NCBI GenBank assembly: GCA_003345595.1 | Contig: PRDI01000011.1 | Location: 1-38,244 of the forward strand | Reading direction: 5' to 3' | Origin: Candidatus Thorarchaeota archaeon | GTDB taxonomy: Archaea; Asgardarchaeota; Thorarchaeia; Thorarchaeales; Thorarchaeaceae | DNA length: 38,244 bases | In this document: positions 14,963 to 23,149 of the stretch, piece after piece | Numbering within the stretch: position 1 is the stretch's first letter | Layout: each line of letters starts with the position of its first letter | The notes under the pieces: model-generated | Databases searched by the model: none | Told to the model about the DNA's origin: nothing | The model's input: the letters and a program-made list of their open reading frames with translations, nothing else | Position numbers and translations under genes: made by a program

Positions 14963-16039
14963 ATGATTGATGGTTCTCCTCTGGTCCCCCACATATGGTT
15001 CAACCAGAGCGTGCACTTCCGCAAGGGTTCAATTATGGTGCTCAAGACTCTGCAGGCAAGTAGAGTGCTCGTCGTTGCGTACCCCGGAGCGGCCGACAAT
15101 GAAGCTTACAGGAAAGTCATCGGGAACCTCGAGGGGAGAACAGTCCAAGAGGAAACCTGCAAGACAGCAACACAGGGCGAGGTTCTCCGCATGAGGGAGA
15201 AATACGAGCATAGTCCACCCGACTTGATCCTTGGCATCGGTGGTGGCCAAGTCATGGACAGTGCCAAGATGCTGAGAGTTCTACTCGAGAATCCGGGCAA
15301 GAGCTTCGCCAACATTCTCGAGGGCCCTTTGGCACAGAGAAGTATAGCCTACGTCGCAGTCCCCACCACGCCATCTACAGGCTCGGAAGCCAATGGAACT
15401 GCAGTCATCAAGGGCAGTGACGGAGTGAAAGTCCCTTATGTGACTAGGCTCATGGTGCCCGATGTCGCCATCCTCGATCCTTCGTTTCTCTCCACTTTCA
15501 GTAGTGACCAGATCTTCACATTCATGGGTGACACATTTGGACATGCCTACGAAACCATGGTTTCAAAGCTGACTAACCCACTCATACAGTCGATTGCCAG
15601 AAGCATCATTGACCTTCTCAAACTAGCGTCTGCCGAACTGAGGCAGACACCCGCAGATGCAAGAGGACTGGACAAGCTGATGCAGGCAGGTTATCTCGGA
15701 GGGTTGGCAACCGGCAGTGTTTTTGTTGGTGTGTGCCATGCCCTAGCACATTCCCTTGAGCAGCAGAAGGGAGTGGCTCATAGCTCTGCTGTGCTTTCGC
15801 TCACGCCTCGATGCCTGTCTTGGCACGCTGAAACCACAAAAGACCCGATATACTCGCATCTGCTTAGTGAGTTCGAGTCAATTGGGCTCCAGAGCCGTGT
15901 GAGCCCGGACGTCCTTGCTGGAGTCGATTTACTCCTATTGGCCAGGCAGGCGTTGGCCGATCCCGCAATGAAGACATCCCCGATTCGAATGAAGGAGCAA
16001 GAGATGATGGGGTTGATCAATTGGATACTCAAGAAGTGA
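14963..16039 (+). CDS. Iron-containing alcohol dehydrogenase
   Basis: A 358-residue group III Fe-ADH. It has the nucleotide-binding GIGGGQVMDSAK (91-102), PTTPSTGSEA (134-143), and metal ligands D190 and H194 in MGDTFGHAYE plus H263 and H273 in CHALAHSLEQQKGVAHSSA. Such enzymes interconvert aldehydes and alcohols with NAD(P)H. AGGGAG stands about ten bases before the ATG. The gene is directly upstream of luxE/luxC, whose product is an aldehyde, so the most economical role is reduction of that aldehyde to an alcohol. Oxidation in the reverse direction is also possible. Several lysines and histidines in the C-terminal half differ from FucO-type enzymes, but all four metal ligands are present. 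Confidence 0.88.
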   Translation: MIDGSPLVPHIWFNQSVHFRKGSIMVLKTLQASRVLVVAYPGAADNEAYRKVIGNLEGRTVQEETCKTATQGEVLRMREKYEHSPPDLILGIGGGQVMDSAKMLRVLLENPGKSFANILEGPLAQRSIAYVAVPTTPSTGSEANGTAVIKGSDGVKVPYVTRLMVPDVAILDPSFLSTFSSDQIFTFMGDTFGHAYETMVSKLTNPLIQSIARSIIDLLKLASAELRQTPADARGLDKLMQAGYLGGLATGSVFVGVCHALAHSLEQQKGVAHSSAVLSLTPRCLSWHAETTKDPIYSHLLSEFESIGLQSRVSPDVLAGVDLLLLARQALADPAMKTSPIRMKEQEMMGLINWILKK

Positions 16040-17139
16040 CAGTCGAGTCCCTTGTTTCCGGTGAACAGTTCAGGTTGCTACAGCCCCAGAAAGAGCGGCT
16101 TCTCCTTTCTCTGTTGAAGCAACAAGTCATTCGCTCCATCGAAACAAGTCAGTACATGAAACACTTCTACGAGGCCTATGGAAGTAGACCAGAGAATATT
16201 CAGCATACTGCAGACATCACGCCGCTTCCTGTCACGATGTTCAAGAACTTCAAGCTGCAGACCTGCCCTGATGAAGAGGTAGTGAGGATACTGAAGTCCA
16301 GTGGCACCACCACTGGTGTTCCTAGCATGATTCCTATTGACAAGACGACGGCCATGAGGCAGACGAGGGCTCTTGTGTCCATTTTGAAGAGCTACCTAGG
16401 GACTTCAAGGAGACCCTTTCTGGTCATGGATACGGCATCAATCAACGACCCTGATGCGGGTACGATCACAGCCCGCGGCGCAGCGGTCAGGGGAATAGCG
16501 AACTTCGCTCGCAAGACAGTCTATGTTATGGATGATGTCGGCGGCGAACTCGTTCCAAATCTCGATCGCCTGAGGAACTTCGTCGAGGAGTACAAGGGGC
16601 AGGAGATTCTTGCCTTTGGTTTCACCTATATCATCTGGACAAGATTCCTTAGCGCTTTGAAAGAAGCCAAGATGAAGCTCGATCTGCCCAATATCAAGAT
16701 ACTACACAGCGGAGGGTGGAAGAAGCTCACTGCCCAAGCTGTCACCAAGGACGCGTTCAACAGAGATGTGGCCGAGGCATTTGGTACAGACCCCAGTAAT
16801 GTCATTGACTTCTACGGCATGGTTGAACAGCTCGGCGTCCTTTTCTTAGATTGTCCAGCGGGCAACAAACATGCCCCCGACTTCGCAGATGTCATTATTC
16901 GTGACTTTTACACGATGGACGAGGCACCAAACGGAACTCCCGGGTTGATCGAGGTCCTCTCTACGCTTGCGACGAGCTATCCCAGTCAAGCTGTACTCAC
17001 AGAGGATGTAGGGGAAATCCGTGGAGTTGACGACTGCCCTTGCGGAAGGAAGGGGAAGTACTTCGTGTTCCGTGCCAGGGCAGAGAGAGCAGAAATCAGA
17101 GGGTGTGGCGACACCTTCGCAGAAAGTCGAAGGGAGTAG
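16036..17139 (+). CDS. luxE: LuxE-like acyl-protein synthetase
   Basis: The predicted product is 367 residues from the GTG at 16036, which overlaps the alcohol dehydrogenase stop (GTGA). A TTG at 16021 would add five. From the longer start, the adenylation signature SSGTTTGVPS is at 93-102, LHSGGWKK at 229-235 and DFYGMVEQLG at 263-272, with CPCGRKGKYF near the C-terminus. All are typical of LuxE. In luminous bacteria LuxE activates a fatty acid as acyl-AMP and hands it to LuxC as a thioester. The GTGA overlap matches the other junctions of this operon, so it is the preferred start. The AMP ligase upstream could be redundant or serve a different acid. Substrate unknown. Confidence 0.88.
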   Translation: MTVESLVSGEQFRLLQPQKERLLLSLLKQQVIRSIETSQYMKHFYEAYGSRPENIQHTADITPLPVTMFKNFKLQTCPDEEVVRILKSSGTTTGVPSMIPIDKTTAMRQTRALVSILKSYLGTSRRPFLVMDTASINDPDAGTITARGAAVRGIANFARKTVYVMDDVGGELVPNLDRLRNFVEEYKGQEILAFGFTYIIWTRFLSALKEAKMKLDLPNIKILHSGGWKKLTAQAVTKDAFNRDVAEAFGTDPSNVIDFYGMVEQLGVLFLDCPAGNKHAPDFADVIIRDFYTMDEAPNGTPGLIEVLSTLATSYPSQAVLTEDVGEIRGVDDCPCGRKGKYFVFRARAERAEIRGCGDTFAESRRE

Positions 17140-17141
17140 AA

Positions 17142-18428
17142 ATGACTATCCAGCTTATTATGAACGCAGGCGAGTTCCATGAGCCCTCTGTTCAGATTGA
17201 CAGTCTAGATGACGTTGCTGCCCAAGTCAGGGAAGGTATGGGCAGTTTGTTCAAGATGCCAATCGCAAACATACTGGATGTCCTCCAGAACCTCAGCCGG
17301 GCTCTCGTGCGAGACCCCGAGGTCAAGAAGATTGAGGGCATCGCTTTTCTCTCGAATTGGCTCCGAAAGGACAACTTGCTCAGAATGATTGAGATCAATC
17401 TCGGGCAGACCGATTTCTTGGACTCATTCGTGGAGAACCATCACAAACTCATTAGAGCTTTCCCAAGGGGGGTTGTCTGTCACTGGATAGCAGGCAATGT
17501 GCCCACTCTTGGACTGTTCTCGCTGTTTCAGTCGATGCTTACTAAGAATGGAAACATCGTCAGAGTTCCGGAATCGAGTCTGCCTAGCGTGATTCCTATC
17601 CTGAAACTGCTGTCCACGCTCAAAGGTGACCCAGCGACTGGTCAAGATCTTCTTCGGTCAGTGGCCCTTGTCCATTTCCCGTCTTCAGATCTGAGGTCTA
17701 ACGAAAACATGTCCAAGTGCGCAGATGCCAGGGTCGTCTGGGGTGGAAAGGAGGCGGTCGATGCCATAACCAACCTCCCGAGAGCAACTCACTGCGAGGA
17801 CGTGGTCTTCGGACCCAAGTATTCCTTCGCGGTCATTGACAGAGAAGCTCTCGAGTCTGAAAAGATGGGTCGTCTCCTGAGGAATCTGGCAACGGACTCT
17901 GTGTTGTTCGAACAAACAGCCTGTTCCTCCCCACATGTTGTCTTCGCGGAAACTGACTGGAATGGTGCTCTCAGACTAGCCGACAGACTGGCGGAAGAGT
18001 TTCGGCGGCTGTCGAGCATTATACCCAAGCGTGACTTCGAAATGGGGTCTGCAATCAAGATAATCAACAGAAGGGCTGAGTATGCATTGTCTCCAGACAA
18101 GGCTATGTTGGCTCCAAAGGAGAATGATTGGTCAATACTGGTTGACAACGAGACAAGGCTAGAAGAGCCAATACAGTCCAGGACTGTCTTCATGAAACCC
18201 GTCAAGTCTGTGATGGAAACCATTCCTCTTGTGACTAAGAATGTTCAGACGATTGGTAACGGTATACTCAACAGGCAGAAGGCTAAGGAATTCGCAGAGG
18301 GAGTGATGTATAGAGGGGCTGCCCGCGTCGTGCCCCTAGGCCAGATGCATATCCATGACTCGCCTTGGGATGGAATCCTGTTTCTCAGCCGGTTGGTCAG
18401 ATGGAATGCACTGACACCGGCTGGATAG
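17142..18428 (+). CDS. luxC: LuxC-like acyl thioester reductase
   Basis: A 428-residue protein of the LuxC family, an aldehyde-dehydrogenase-fold reductase that turns acyl thioesters into aldehydes with NADPH. The active-site cysteine is C261 in FEQTACSSPH, and VWGGKEAV near 199-206 is the other family hallmark. The ATG at 17142 has AGGGAG just upstream and follows luxE by two bases. The open frame extends upstream inside luxE but without conservation. LuxE and LuxC normally work as a complex, so an aldehyde is the expected product, which the neighbouring Fe-ADH can reduce to alcohol. No luciferase (LuxA/B) is nearby, so this is not a light-producing system. Confidence 0.9.
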   Translation: MTIQLIMNAGEFHEPSVQIDSLDDVAAQVREGMGSLFKMPIANILDVLQNLSRALVRDPEVKKIEGIAFLSNWLRKDNLLRMIEINLGQTDFLDSFVENHHKLIRAFPRGVVCHWIAGNVPTLGLFSLFQSMLTKNGNIVRVPESSLPSVIPILKLLSTLKGDPATGQDLLRSVALVHFPSSDLRSNENMSKCADARVVWGGKEAVDAITNLPRATHCEDVVFGPKYSFAVIDREALESEKMGRLLRNLATDSVLFEQTACSSPHVVFAETDWNGALRLADRLAEEFRRLSSIIPKRDFEMGSAIKIINRRAEYALSPDKAMLAPKENDWSILVDNETRLEEPIQSRTVFMKPVKSVMETIPLVTKNVQTIGNGILNRQKAKEFAEGVMYRGAARVVPLGQMHIHDSPWDGILFLSRLVRWNALTPAG

Positions 18429-18490
18429 GCATTTGCAGTGCCCGAGGCATCATTCAAAAGGAACGAATACTGTGCGAATCCCGATGCACT

Positions 18491-19489
18491 ATGAGCCCCT
18501 CCAAGATACTCAGGAAGTATGGCGTGCCTGAGGACGCTGTCGGAACGTGCGGGATACAGAGTCTGAGAGCCAAATATGTATCGTACTTGGACAACCCACA
18601 CTACATTTCACAGGTGCCCAGCAATGCCGATGGGTACGTCCTCGTCAGCCCGAAACTCATTGAGAGAGTGAGAGAGATTCCGGGGAATCTCTATGTGGAG
18701 ACGGCCAGTCCCACACAGGCGTTCCTTGAAATCCACAATGACTTTCACAGGGACGTGCGGTCGTTCACGACCGGGAGCAACACGCCGACCCATGGGAGCA
18801 ACTGCGAGATTGACGCGTCGGCCAAGTTTGGGGTACGTGTCACATTGGGCAGTGGAGTAAGAATCCATCCTCATGTCGTTGTAGGCAGCGATGTCGAAAT
18901 TGGCGATGACACCGAGGTCTTCGCGGGCACTGCGATATACAACAGAGTACGATTGGGCAGACGGTGCATCATAGATGCCAATGCGAGCATTGGTGGCGAT
19001 GGGTATAGGATAATGATGGATGCTGAGGGGAATATTCATCGACTGATTCACATCGGAGGCGTTCGCTTCGGGAACGATGTGGAGTTTGGCAACAGTTCCT
19101 GTGTTGACCGTGGCACCTTCGAGGACACGATCTTGGAGGACCGTGTTAAGATTGATAACATGGTTCACATTGGACACAATGTCCACATCAAGGAGAACAC
19201 TCAGCTTGCCGCTTCGTCGTGCATTGGCGGAAGCACAGTGATCGGTCGCAACTGCTGGGTTGGCATTGGAGCAACCATCTCCAATGGACTTGTAATAGGG
19301 GACAAAGCAAGTGTCTTGATCAATGCCATTGTTGTTAGGGATGTCCCCGAGGGCGCGAGAGTTGCTGGGTTCTATGCAATGCCCAATGATGCATGGCGCC
19401 TGGTTGTCATGGACGATACAAAACGCTTCGGAACACAGGTGAGGGAGATGGAGAGGAAGCGTTCAGACTCGGAGGACCGGCAGGAATGA
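18491..19489 (+). CDS. LpxD-like N-acyltransferase (left-handed beta-helix)
   Basis: A 332-residue protein. The first 100 residues form an alpha/beta domain like the uridine-binding part of LpxD. Residues 105-285 are hexapeptide repeats, including IGGDGYRIMMDAEGNIHRL, GNSSCVDRGTFEDTILED, IDNMVHIGHNVHI and ASSCIGGSTVIG. H229 in HIGHN corresponds to the catalytic His of bacterial LpxD. LpxD moves a 3-hydroxyacyl chain from ACP to the amine of a UDP-glucosamine derivative in lipid A synthesis. Archaea make no lipid A, so the acceptor here is probably another amino sugar. Starts between LuxC's stop and 18491 lack a ribosome-binding site; the ATG at 18491 gives LpxD-like length. Its 3' end overlaps the next gene (ATGA). 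Confidence 0.85.
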   Translation: MSPSKILRKYGVPEDAVGTCGIQSLRAKYVSYLDNPHYISQVPSNADGYVLVSPKLIERVREIPGNLYVETASPTQAFLEIHNDFHRDVRSFTTGSNTPTHGSNCEIDASAKFGVRVTLGSGVRIHPHVVVGSDVEIGDDTEVFAGTAIYNRVRLGRRCIIDANASIGGDGYRIMMDAEGNIHRLIHIGGVRFGNDVEFGNSSCVDRGTFEDTILEDRVKIDNMVHIGHNVHIKENTQLAASSCIGGSTVIGRNCWVGIGATISNGLVIGDKASVLINAIVVRDVPEGARVAGFYAMPNDAWRLVVMDDTKRFGTQVREMERKRSDSEDRQE

Positions 19490-20544
19490 CTACTCGCCGG
19501 GTCATACGATTCGAGAAAGTCCTTGAGGAGGCAGAGATCCTCACTCCCTCAGCGGGGTTCAAGCTGGACACACACGAGATCGAGCACAGGCGGGACCCTC
19601 TGACGGGCCATAGGAGCTTGGTTGGTCTAAGGCTCATAGAGAAATACAGGTCCCTTATGGGTGAAACTGACAGGGAACTGGTAGACAAGCTGGTGGCAAG
19701 TAGCGCCGAGAAGTGCTTCTTCTGTCCAGATATGGTAATGAGTGCAACCCCCATGTTCTCCAAGAGCATCGTGTCCAGTGGAAGGATTGCCGTGGGAGAG
19801 TCAACACTTTTTCCCAATCTGTTTCCTCTTTCGTTGTACCACGCAATCATAGTCCCATGCAAGAAGCACTTTCTCCGGCCCGAAGAGTTCACGGCAGGGC
19901 TCATCGGAGACTCGCTTAGGGCAGCTCAGACATTCCTGCGCGGCATTCCTCTCTCCAAGGAGCTGTACGGCTCCATCAACTGCAACTACATGCCTCCCGC
20001 CGGAGCGAGCGCGGTTCACCCTCATTTTCAGTTCATCGTTTCTACAGTCCCCTCCAGCTACACGGAGGAAACCCTCAACGCTCTCAAATTGTACTATAGG
20101 CAGTACCAATCCGTATACTGGGACGACTTGGTGGAAGTGGAGAAGGAAAAGAAGGAACGGTATGTCGGAGCCACAGGTCCTGTTCAGTGGCTCTGCACCT
20201 ACTCTCCCCGAGGTATGAATGAGATTCTAGGGGTCTGCCCGCAAGGCGGCCTTTCCAAAATGGAAGACAGGACGATCCAGGGTCTTGGAGAAGGTGTATC
20301 TCGTGCGCTCAAGTACTACGGCAGTCACAACTACTCAGCTTTCAATATGAGCATGGATCTTGGCCGTTTGGAATCAGATGATCCGTGGAACAGACTCACT
20401 GTTCGGTTGGTAACACGCCAGAACTTCTCTGCGGGGTATAGAGCAGGTGAGCATTTCTTTCAACATATGCTGGCGACGAACGTCGTTGTGGTCCCGCCAG
20501 AGGTGCTCGCATTGGAACTCAAACAGTACTTTGTAGGTGAGTGA
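19486..20544 (+). CDS. GalT/HIT-superfamily nucleotidyltransferase-like protein
   Basis: A 352-residue protein. It has CFFC at 77-80 (a zinc pair), a strand-rich core (TLFPNLFPLSLYHAIIVPCK), and the catalytic-type HPHFQ at 178-182, the arrangement of galactose-1-phosphate uridylyltransferase and Ap4A phosphorylase-type enzymes. In these, the first His of H-P-H-x-Q is covalently nucleotidylated. The ATG at 19486 overlaps the LpxD-like stop (ATGA) and has GGAGG about ten bases upstream. A sugar-1-phosphate nucleotidyl transfer would supply the sugar nucleotide that an LpxD-type acyltransferase needs. The true substrate is unknown, and it may be a divergent family (DUF4922-like). Confidence 0.75.
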   Translation: MTTRRVIRFEKVLEEAEILTPSAGFKLDTHEIEHRRDPLTGHRSLVGLRLIEKYRSLMGETDRELVDKLVASSAEKCFFCPDMVMSATPMFSKSIVSSGRIAVGESTLFPNLFPLSLYHAIIVPCKKHFLRPEEFTAGLIGDSLRAAQTFLRGIPLSKELYGSINCNYMPPAGASAVHPHFQFIVSTVPSSYTEETLNALKLYYRQYQSVYWDDLVEVEKEKKERYVGATGPVQWLCTYSPRGMNEILGVCPQGGLSKMEDRTIQGLGEGVSRALKYYGSHNYSAFNMSMDLGRLESDDPWNRLTVRLVTRQNFSAGYRAGEHFFQHMLATNVVVVPPEVLALELKQYFVGE

Positions 20545-21347
20545 TATTGTTCGATTTGAGCAAGGGATTTCTAACAGAACTAAAAGAGGGCATTCGCAAG
20601 CTGATGTCCAGTGCGGCAACCTCGCGGATGCCGCGCGCGGATCTCACCCGCATCTGCCAAGAGGAGGGACACTTGTCCATTCACGGCGTCAAACTTGACC
20701 TGAGCGCCGGGGACGCGTGTCCGAAGTCGCTTCTCGACTCTCTAACGTCCGAGGAGAGAAAACAAGCAGATGGGCTTGAGAAAAGCTGGAGAATGAGGCA
20801 GTATTGCACTGGAAGGGTGTTGGCAAAGCGGTCTGTTGTAGACGTCTGTGCACACATAGGAGTCCGTGTGAAGACTCAAGTAGTCTCGATAGTTGATGAT
20901 GAGCGTGGAGCTCCCGTGTGCAAAGTTGAATCGGAACGTGAACTGCCTGCCATTTCTGTGTCGCTAACGCATAAAGGGGACGTGCTGCTGGCTGTTGCTT
21001 CAATTGCTGAGCGCGTTGGAATTGACCTTGAGGACCTGTCTGAATCTCATCGTGGAACTGCCCAGTGGACGTCTGTTGACCGAAACGGAAAACTCAAGGA
21101 CGCAGCTAAGAGCAGAGTCGAGCAATTGTGCGGATACACAGACCCAGGCCGAATTGCCACTGTCATGTGGTGTGTCAGAGAGGCGGCCTACAAGGCACTA
21201 AGTCGAGGAAGACCTCTTTCTCCCATCCAGATTGTCCTGCAGTCAGCTGAAGGTCATCTGGTAGCCCGTGCAGGACCGGACAGCCCATTACAGGCAAATG
21301 TGGTCATCGGCTGTATGGACCAGTATGTCTGTGTCCTAGCCCTCTAG
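20541..21347 (+). CDS. Sfp-type 4'-phosphopantetheinyl transferase
   Basis: A 268-residue protein with the two PPTase motifs: VSLTHKGDVLLAVAS (140-154) followed by VGIDLEDL (159-166, Mg ligands D162 and E164), and WCVREAAYKAL (210-220, E214 and K218). This fits the Sfp/AcpS superfamily that puts the phosphopantetheine arm of CoA on carrier proteins. Its likely substrate is S36 of the ACP at the head of the same operon. The GTG start overlaps the GalT-like stop (GTGA). The 3' end overlaps the convergent alpha/beta hydrolase by 44 bases. The first 40 residues are not conserved in PPTases that I know. Confidence 0.87.
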   Translation: MILFDLSKGFLTELKEGIRKLMSSAATSRMPRADLTRICQEEGHLSIHGVKLDLSAGDACPKSLLDSLTSEERKQADGLEKSWRMRQYCTGRVLAKRSVVDVCAHIGVRVKTQVVSIVDDERGAPVCKVESERELPAISVSLTHKGDVLLAVASIAERVGIDLEDLSESHRGTAQWTSVDRNGKLKDAAKSRVEQLCGYTDPGRIATVMWCVREAAYKALSRGRPLSPIQIVLQSAEGHLVARAGPDSPLQANVVIGCMDQYVCVLAL

Positions 21348-22173
21348 CCCTCCAAAACCTGAACATGTACGGGGTGACGTCGACCTGCAGTGGAAAGACG
21401 AGCTCGTTATGTCCTGTACCCTCAAGAAACACTGTATCGATGTTCCGATTGTGCTTCAGGGCCTCACGCTTCTCATGACCGGGTGCGAAGTGGTCCTCGT
21501 CCCCGGACACCATGAGTGTAGGAACAGAGAGCTGCTTCAATTCAGGGAACACATCAAGACGCGCTTCTGAGCACAGAATCCTTACAAGATCATCTTCAAA
21601 CTCCTTGGAAGAGACCTGCTTCCTGACGAGAGACATCATCTTCAGATAGCCATCCCTGTTCTTAGTGCCCACGAGGTTTTGTGCCGTGAATCGAACAACT
21701 TCGTCCCAGTCCTTCGCCGTACATAGCGACAACAGTTGCCGATAGACATTCAGATCTGAGCCTTCAATCGCGATACCCAAAAGCACGAGGCTGTCAACTC
21801 GGTCACTCATCCGATTCGCGATGATTGATGCGACATTGGCGCCAAGGCTGTAGCCAATCAGATGCACTCCACGAAGATTGAGCTTTTCGATCAAACGTTC
21901 AATATCATCGGCCATCTCGTAAGGAAAGACGCCGGGCTCAGAACAGGGGCTGCTTCTGCCGAATCCGGATAGATAAGGCAGATAATGCTTAGCCTCAACA
22001 CCCTCTCTCCTCAAACGGGTCTGCACACTGCTGATCAGACCATCGAAACCAGCCGGACCTCGGAAAGCAGAGTGCAGCCAGAGGAAGGGCCTGCCCTCAC
22101 CTTCGGTTTGAAGATCTATCTGTCGAGCCTCGCTGATCTTAACGAGCACGGATGGCCGTCTTGTCTTGCTCAC
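21304..22173 (-). CDS. Alpha/beta hydrolase
   Basis: A 289-residue alpha/beta-hydrolase-fold protein with the nucleophile elbow GYSLGAN, the acid loop GDEDHF and the catalytic His in GTGHNEL. The oxyanion strand is FLWLHSAFRGPAG. The GTG at 22173 is chosen because GGAGG sits seven bases upstream; a GTG at 22218 has no such site. The gene is convergent with, and overlaps, the phosphopantetheinyl transferase gene. Esterase, lipase or thioesterase activity is possible. Next to an acyl-carrier operon a thioesterase or deacylase role is attractive, but this is inference from position only. Confidence 0.85.
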   Translation of the reverse strand: MSKTRRPSVLVKISEARQIDLQTEGEGRPFLWLHSAFRGPAGFDGLISSVQTRLRREGVEAKHYLPYLSGFGRSSPCSEPGVFPYEMADDIERLIEKLNLRGVHLIGYSLGANVASIIANRMSDRVDSLVLLGIAIEGSDLNVYRQLLSLCTAKDWDEVVRFTAQNLVGTKNRDGYLKMMSLVRKQVSSKEFEDDLVRILCSEARLDVFPELKQLSVPTLMVSGDEDHFAPGHEKREALKHNRNIDTVFLEGTGHNELVFPLQVDVTPYMFRFWRARGLGHRHTGPYSR

Positions 22174-22234
22174 TTCGCGTCCTCCGATGAGGGGAAGGGT
22201 ATCTGCTGAGCTTTCCACACTCTGACAGAGCCGA

Positions 22235-22250
22235 TCGCTGACTTCAGCGA
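22235..22250. promoter_or_regulatory. Perfect dyad, candidate operator
   Basis: TCGCTGA-CT-TCAGCGA has perfect 7-base arms around a 2-base spacer. It lies in the 266-base space between the alpha/beta hydrolase (start 22173, minus) and the methyltransferase (start 22440, plus), about 60 bases upstream of the hydrolase start. Regulator unknown. Confidence 0.35.
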
Positions 22251-22439
22251 ATGACCCCGCATATGAACCTGTGTCTATCTCCTCTTACCATGGATCCCTG
22301 AAATTAGGCCAGCAGAACAGGCAAGACACACATCCGGAGGAAAACATTAAGAAGTTGGGCTCTTGGTCTGAAACTTGTACAGCTCCATCTGTCAGGAGGA
22401 TTCTGCCTCTCGTGAACATCCCCCGGGGGTCATTGCCCC

Positions 22440-23099
22440 GTGAATAAGCGAAAGGAACCTTGGGTAGTAAGATCCTTCTTTCGAGCCGTGAGGAAAGCGA
22501 AAAAGATACTGTTCGGCCGCTCAGAAAGATGGCATTGGTCAACCGACAGAGAGTACTGGGAATCCCACTACTCCTCCGGAGGAGCAAGTGGCGAGGGATC
22601 TGTCGGCGATTCGCGAGAGGCGAAATGGAGATTCATCAGTGAATACGTGGATGTCCGTGACAAGACCGTATTGGATGTTGGGTGTGGTGACCTATCATTC
22701 TGGGAGGGAAAAGACTGCAGAAGCTACACTGGCATTGATTTCTCAGAGTCCGTAGTAGAGAAGGACAGGACAATACGACCATCTTGGAGATTCATTGCGG
22801 GCGATGCAAGCGCGGACCATCACGTAAGTGGTCAGGTCGTGCTATGTTTAGATATGTTGTTTCACATCATGTCGGATGACTCATACAGAAGGGTCTTGGC
22901 GAATCTTGCTCATTGGACCGAAGAATGGCTTTTCATCTTCACATGGTTCAGGAGCCCATTTGGACGAAGAGCAACAGACGGGAGATATCAATACTACAGA
23001 CCCCTGCTCGAATCGCTCGATGTCCTAGCTCCACTTACGCTCGTAAGAACACGCCAATACGATTCAATCGGGGCATTGTATGTGTTCAAGCGACCCTGA
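22440..23099 (+). CDS. Class I SAM-dependent methyltransferase
   Basis: A 219-residue protein. Motif I is VLDVGCGDLSFW (about 77-88), the acidic loop after strand 2 is YTGIDFSES, and motif IV-like VVLCLDMLFHIM follows. This is the Rossmann methyltransferase pattern of small-molecule or sugar methyltransferases found in glycan loci. It reads from a GTG at 22440. A G-rich stretch (the palindrome CCCCCGGGGG at 22420-22429) stands where the ribosome-binding site would be. The N-terminal 40 residues are basic. It opens the glycan region on the plus strand, converging on a GT2 gene. The acceptor could be a sugar hydroxyl or carboxyl group. Confidence 0.82.
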   Translation: MNKRKEPWVVRSFFRAVRKAKKILFGRSERWHWSTDREYWESHYSSGGASGEGSVGDSREAKWRFISEYVDVRDKTVLDVGCGDLSFWEGKDCRSYTGIDFSESVVEKDRTIRPSWRFIAGDASADHHVSGQVVLCLDMLFHIMSDDSYRRVLANLAHWTEEWLFIFTWFRSPFGRRATDGRYQYYRPLLESLDVLAPLTLVRTRQYDSIGALYVFKRP

Positions 23100-23149
23100 A
23101 CGCATTGACCATAGTTCGGCGCCAAGAGTTGGCGACAATCCGATGGATC

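Noticed and set aside
15029..18223. Long minus-strand open frames opposite the ADH, LuxE and LuxC genes
   Set aside because: They are antisense shadows of strongly conserved plus-strand enzymes and show no family motifs.
17142..18428. Bioluminescence (lux) system
   Set aside because: LuxC and LuxE are present but no luciferase LuxA/LuxB or flavin reductase is in the window; LuxCE-like pairs occur widely without light production.
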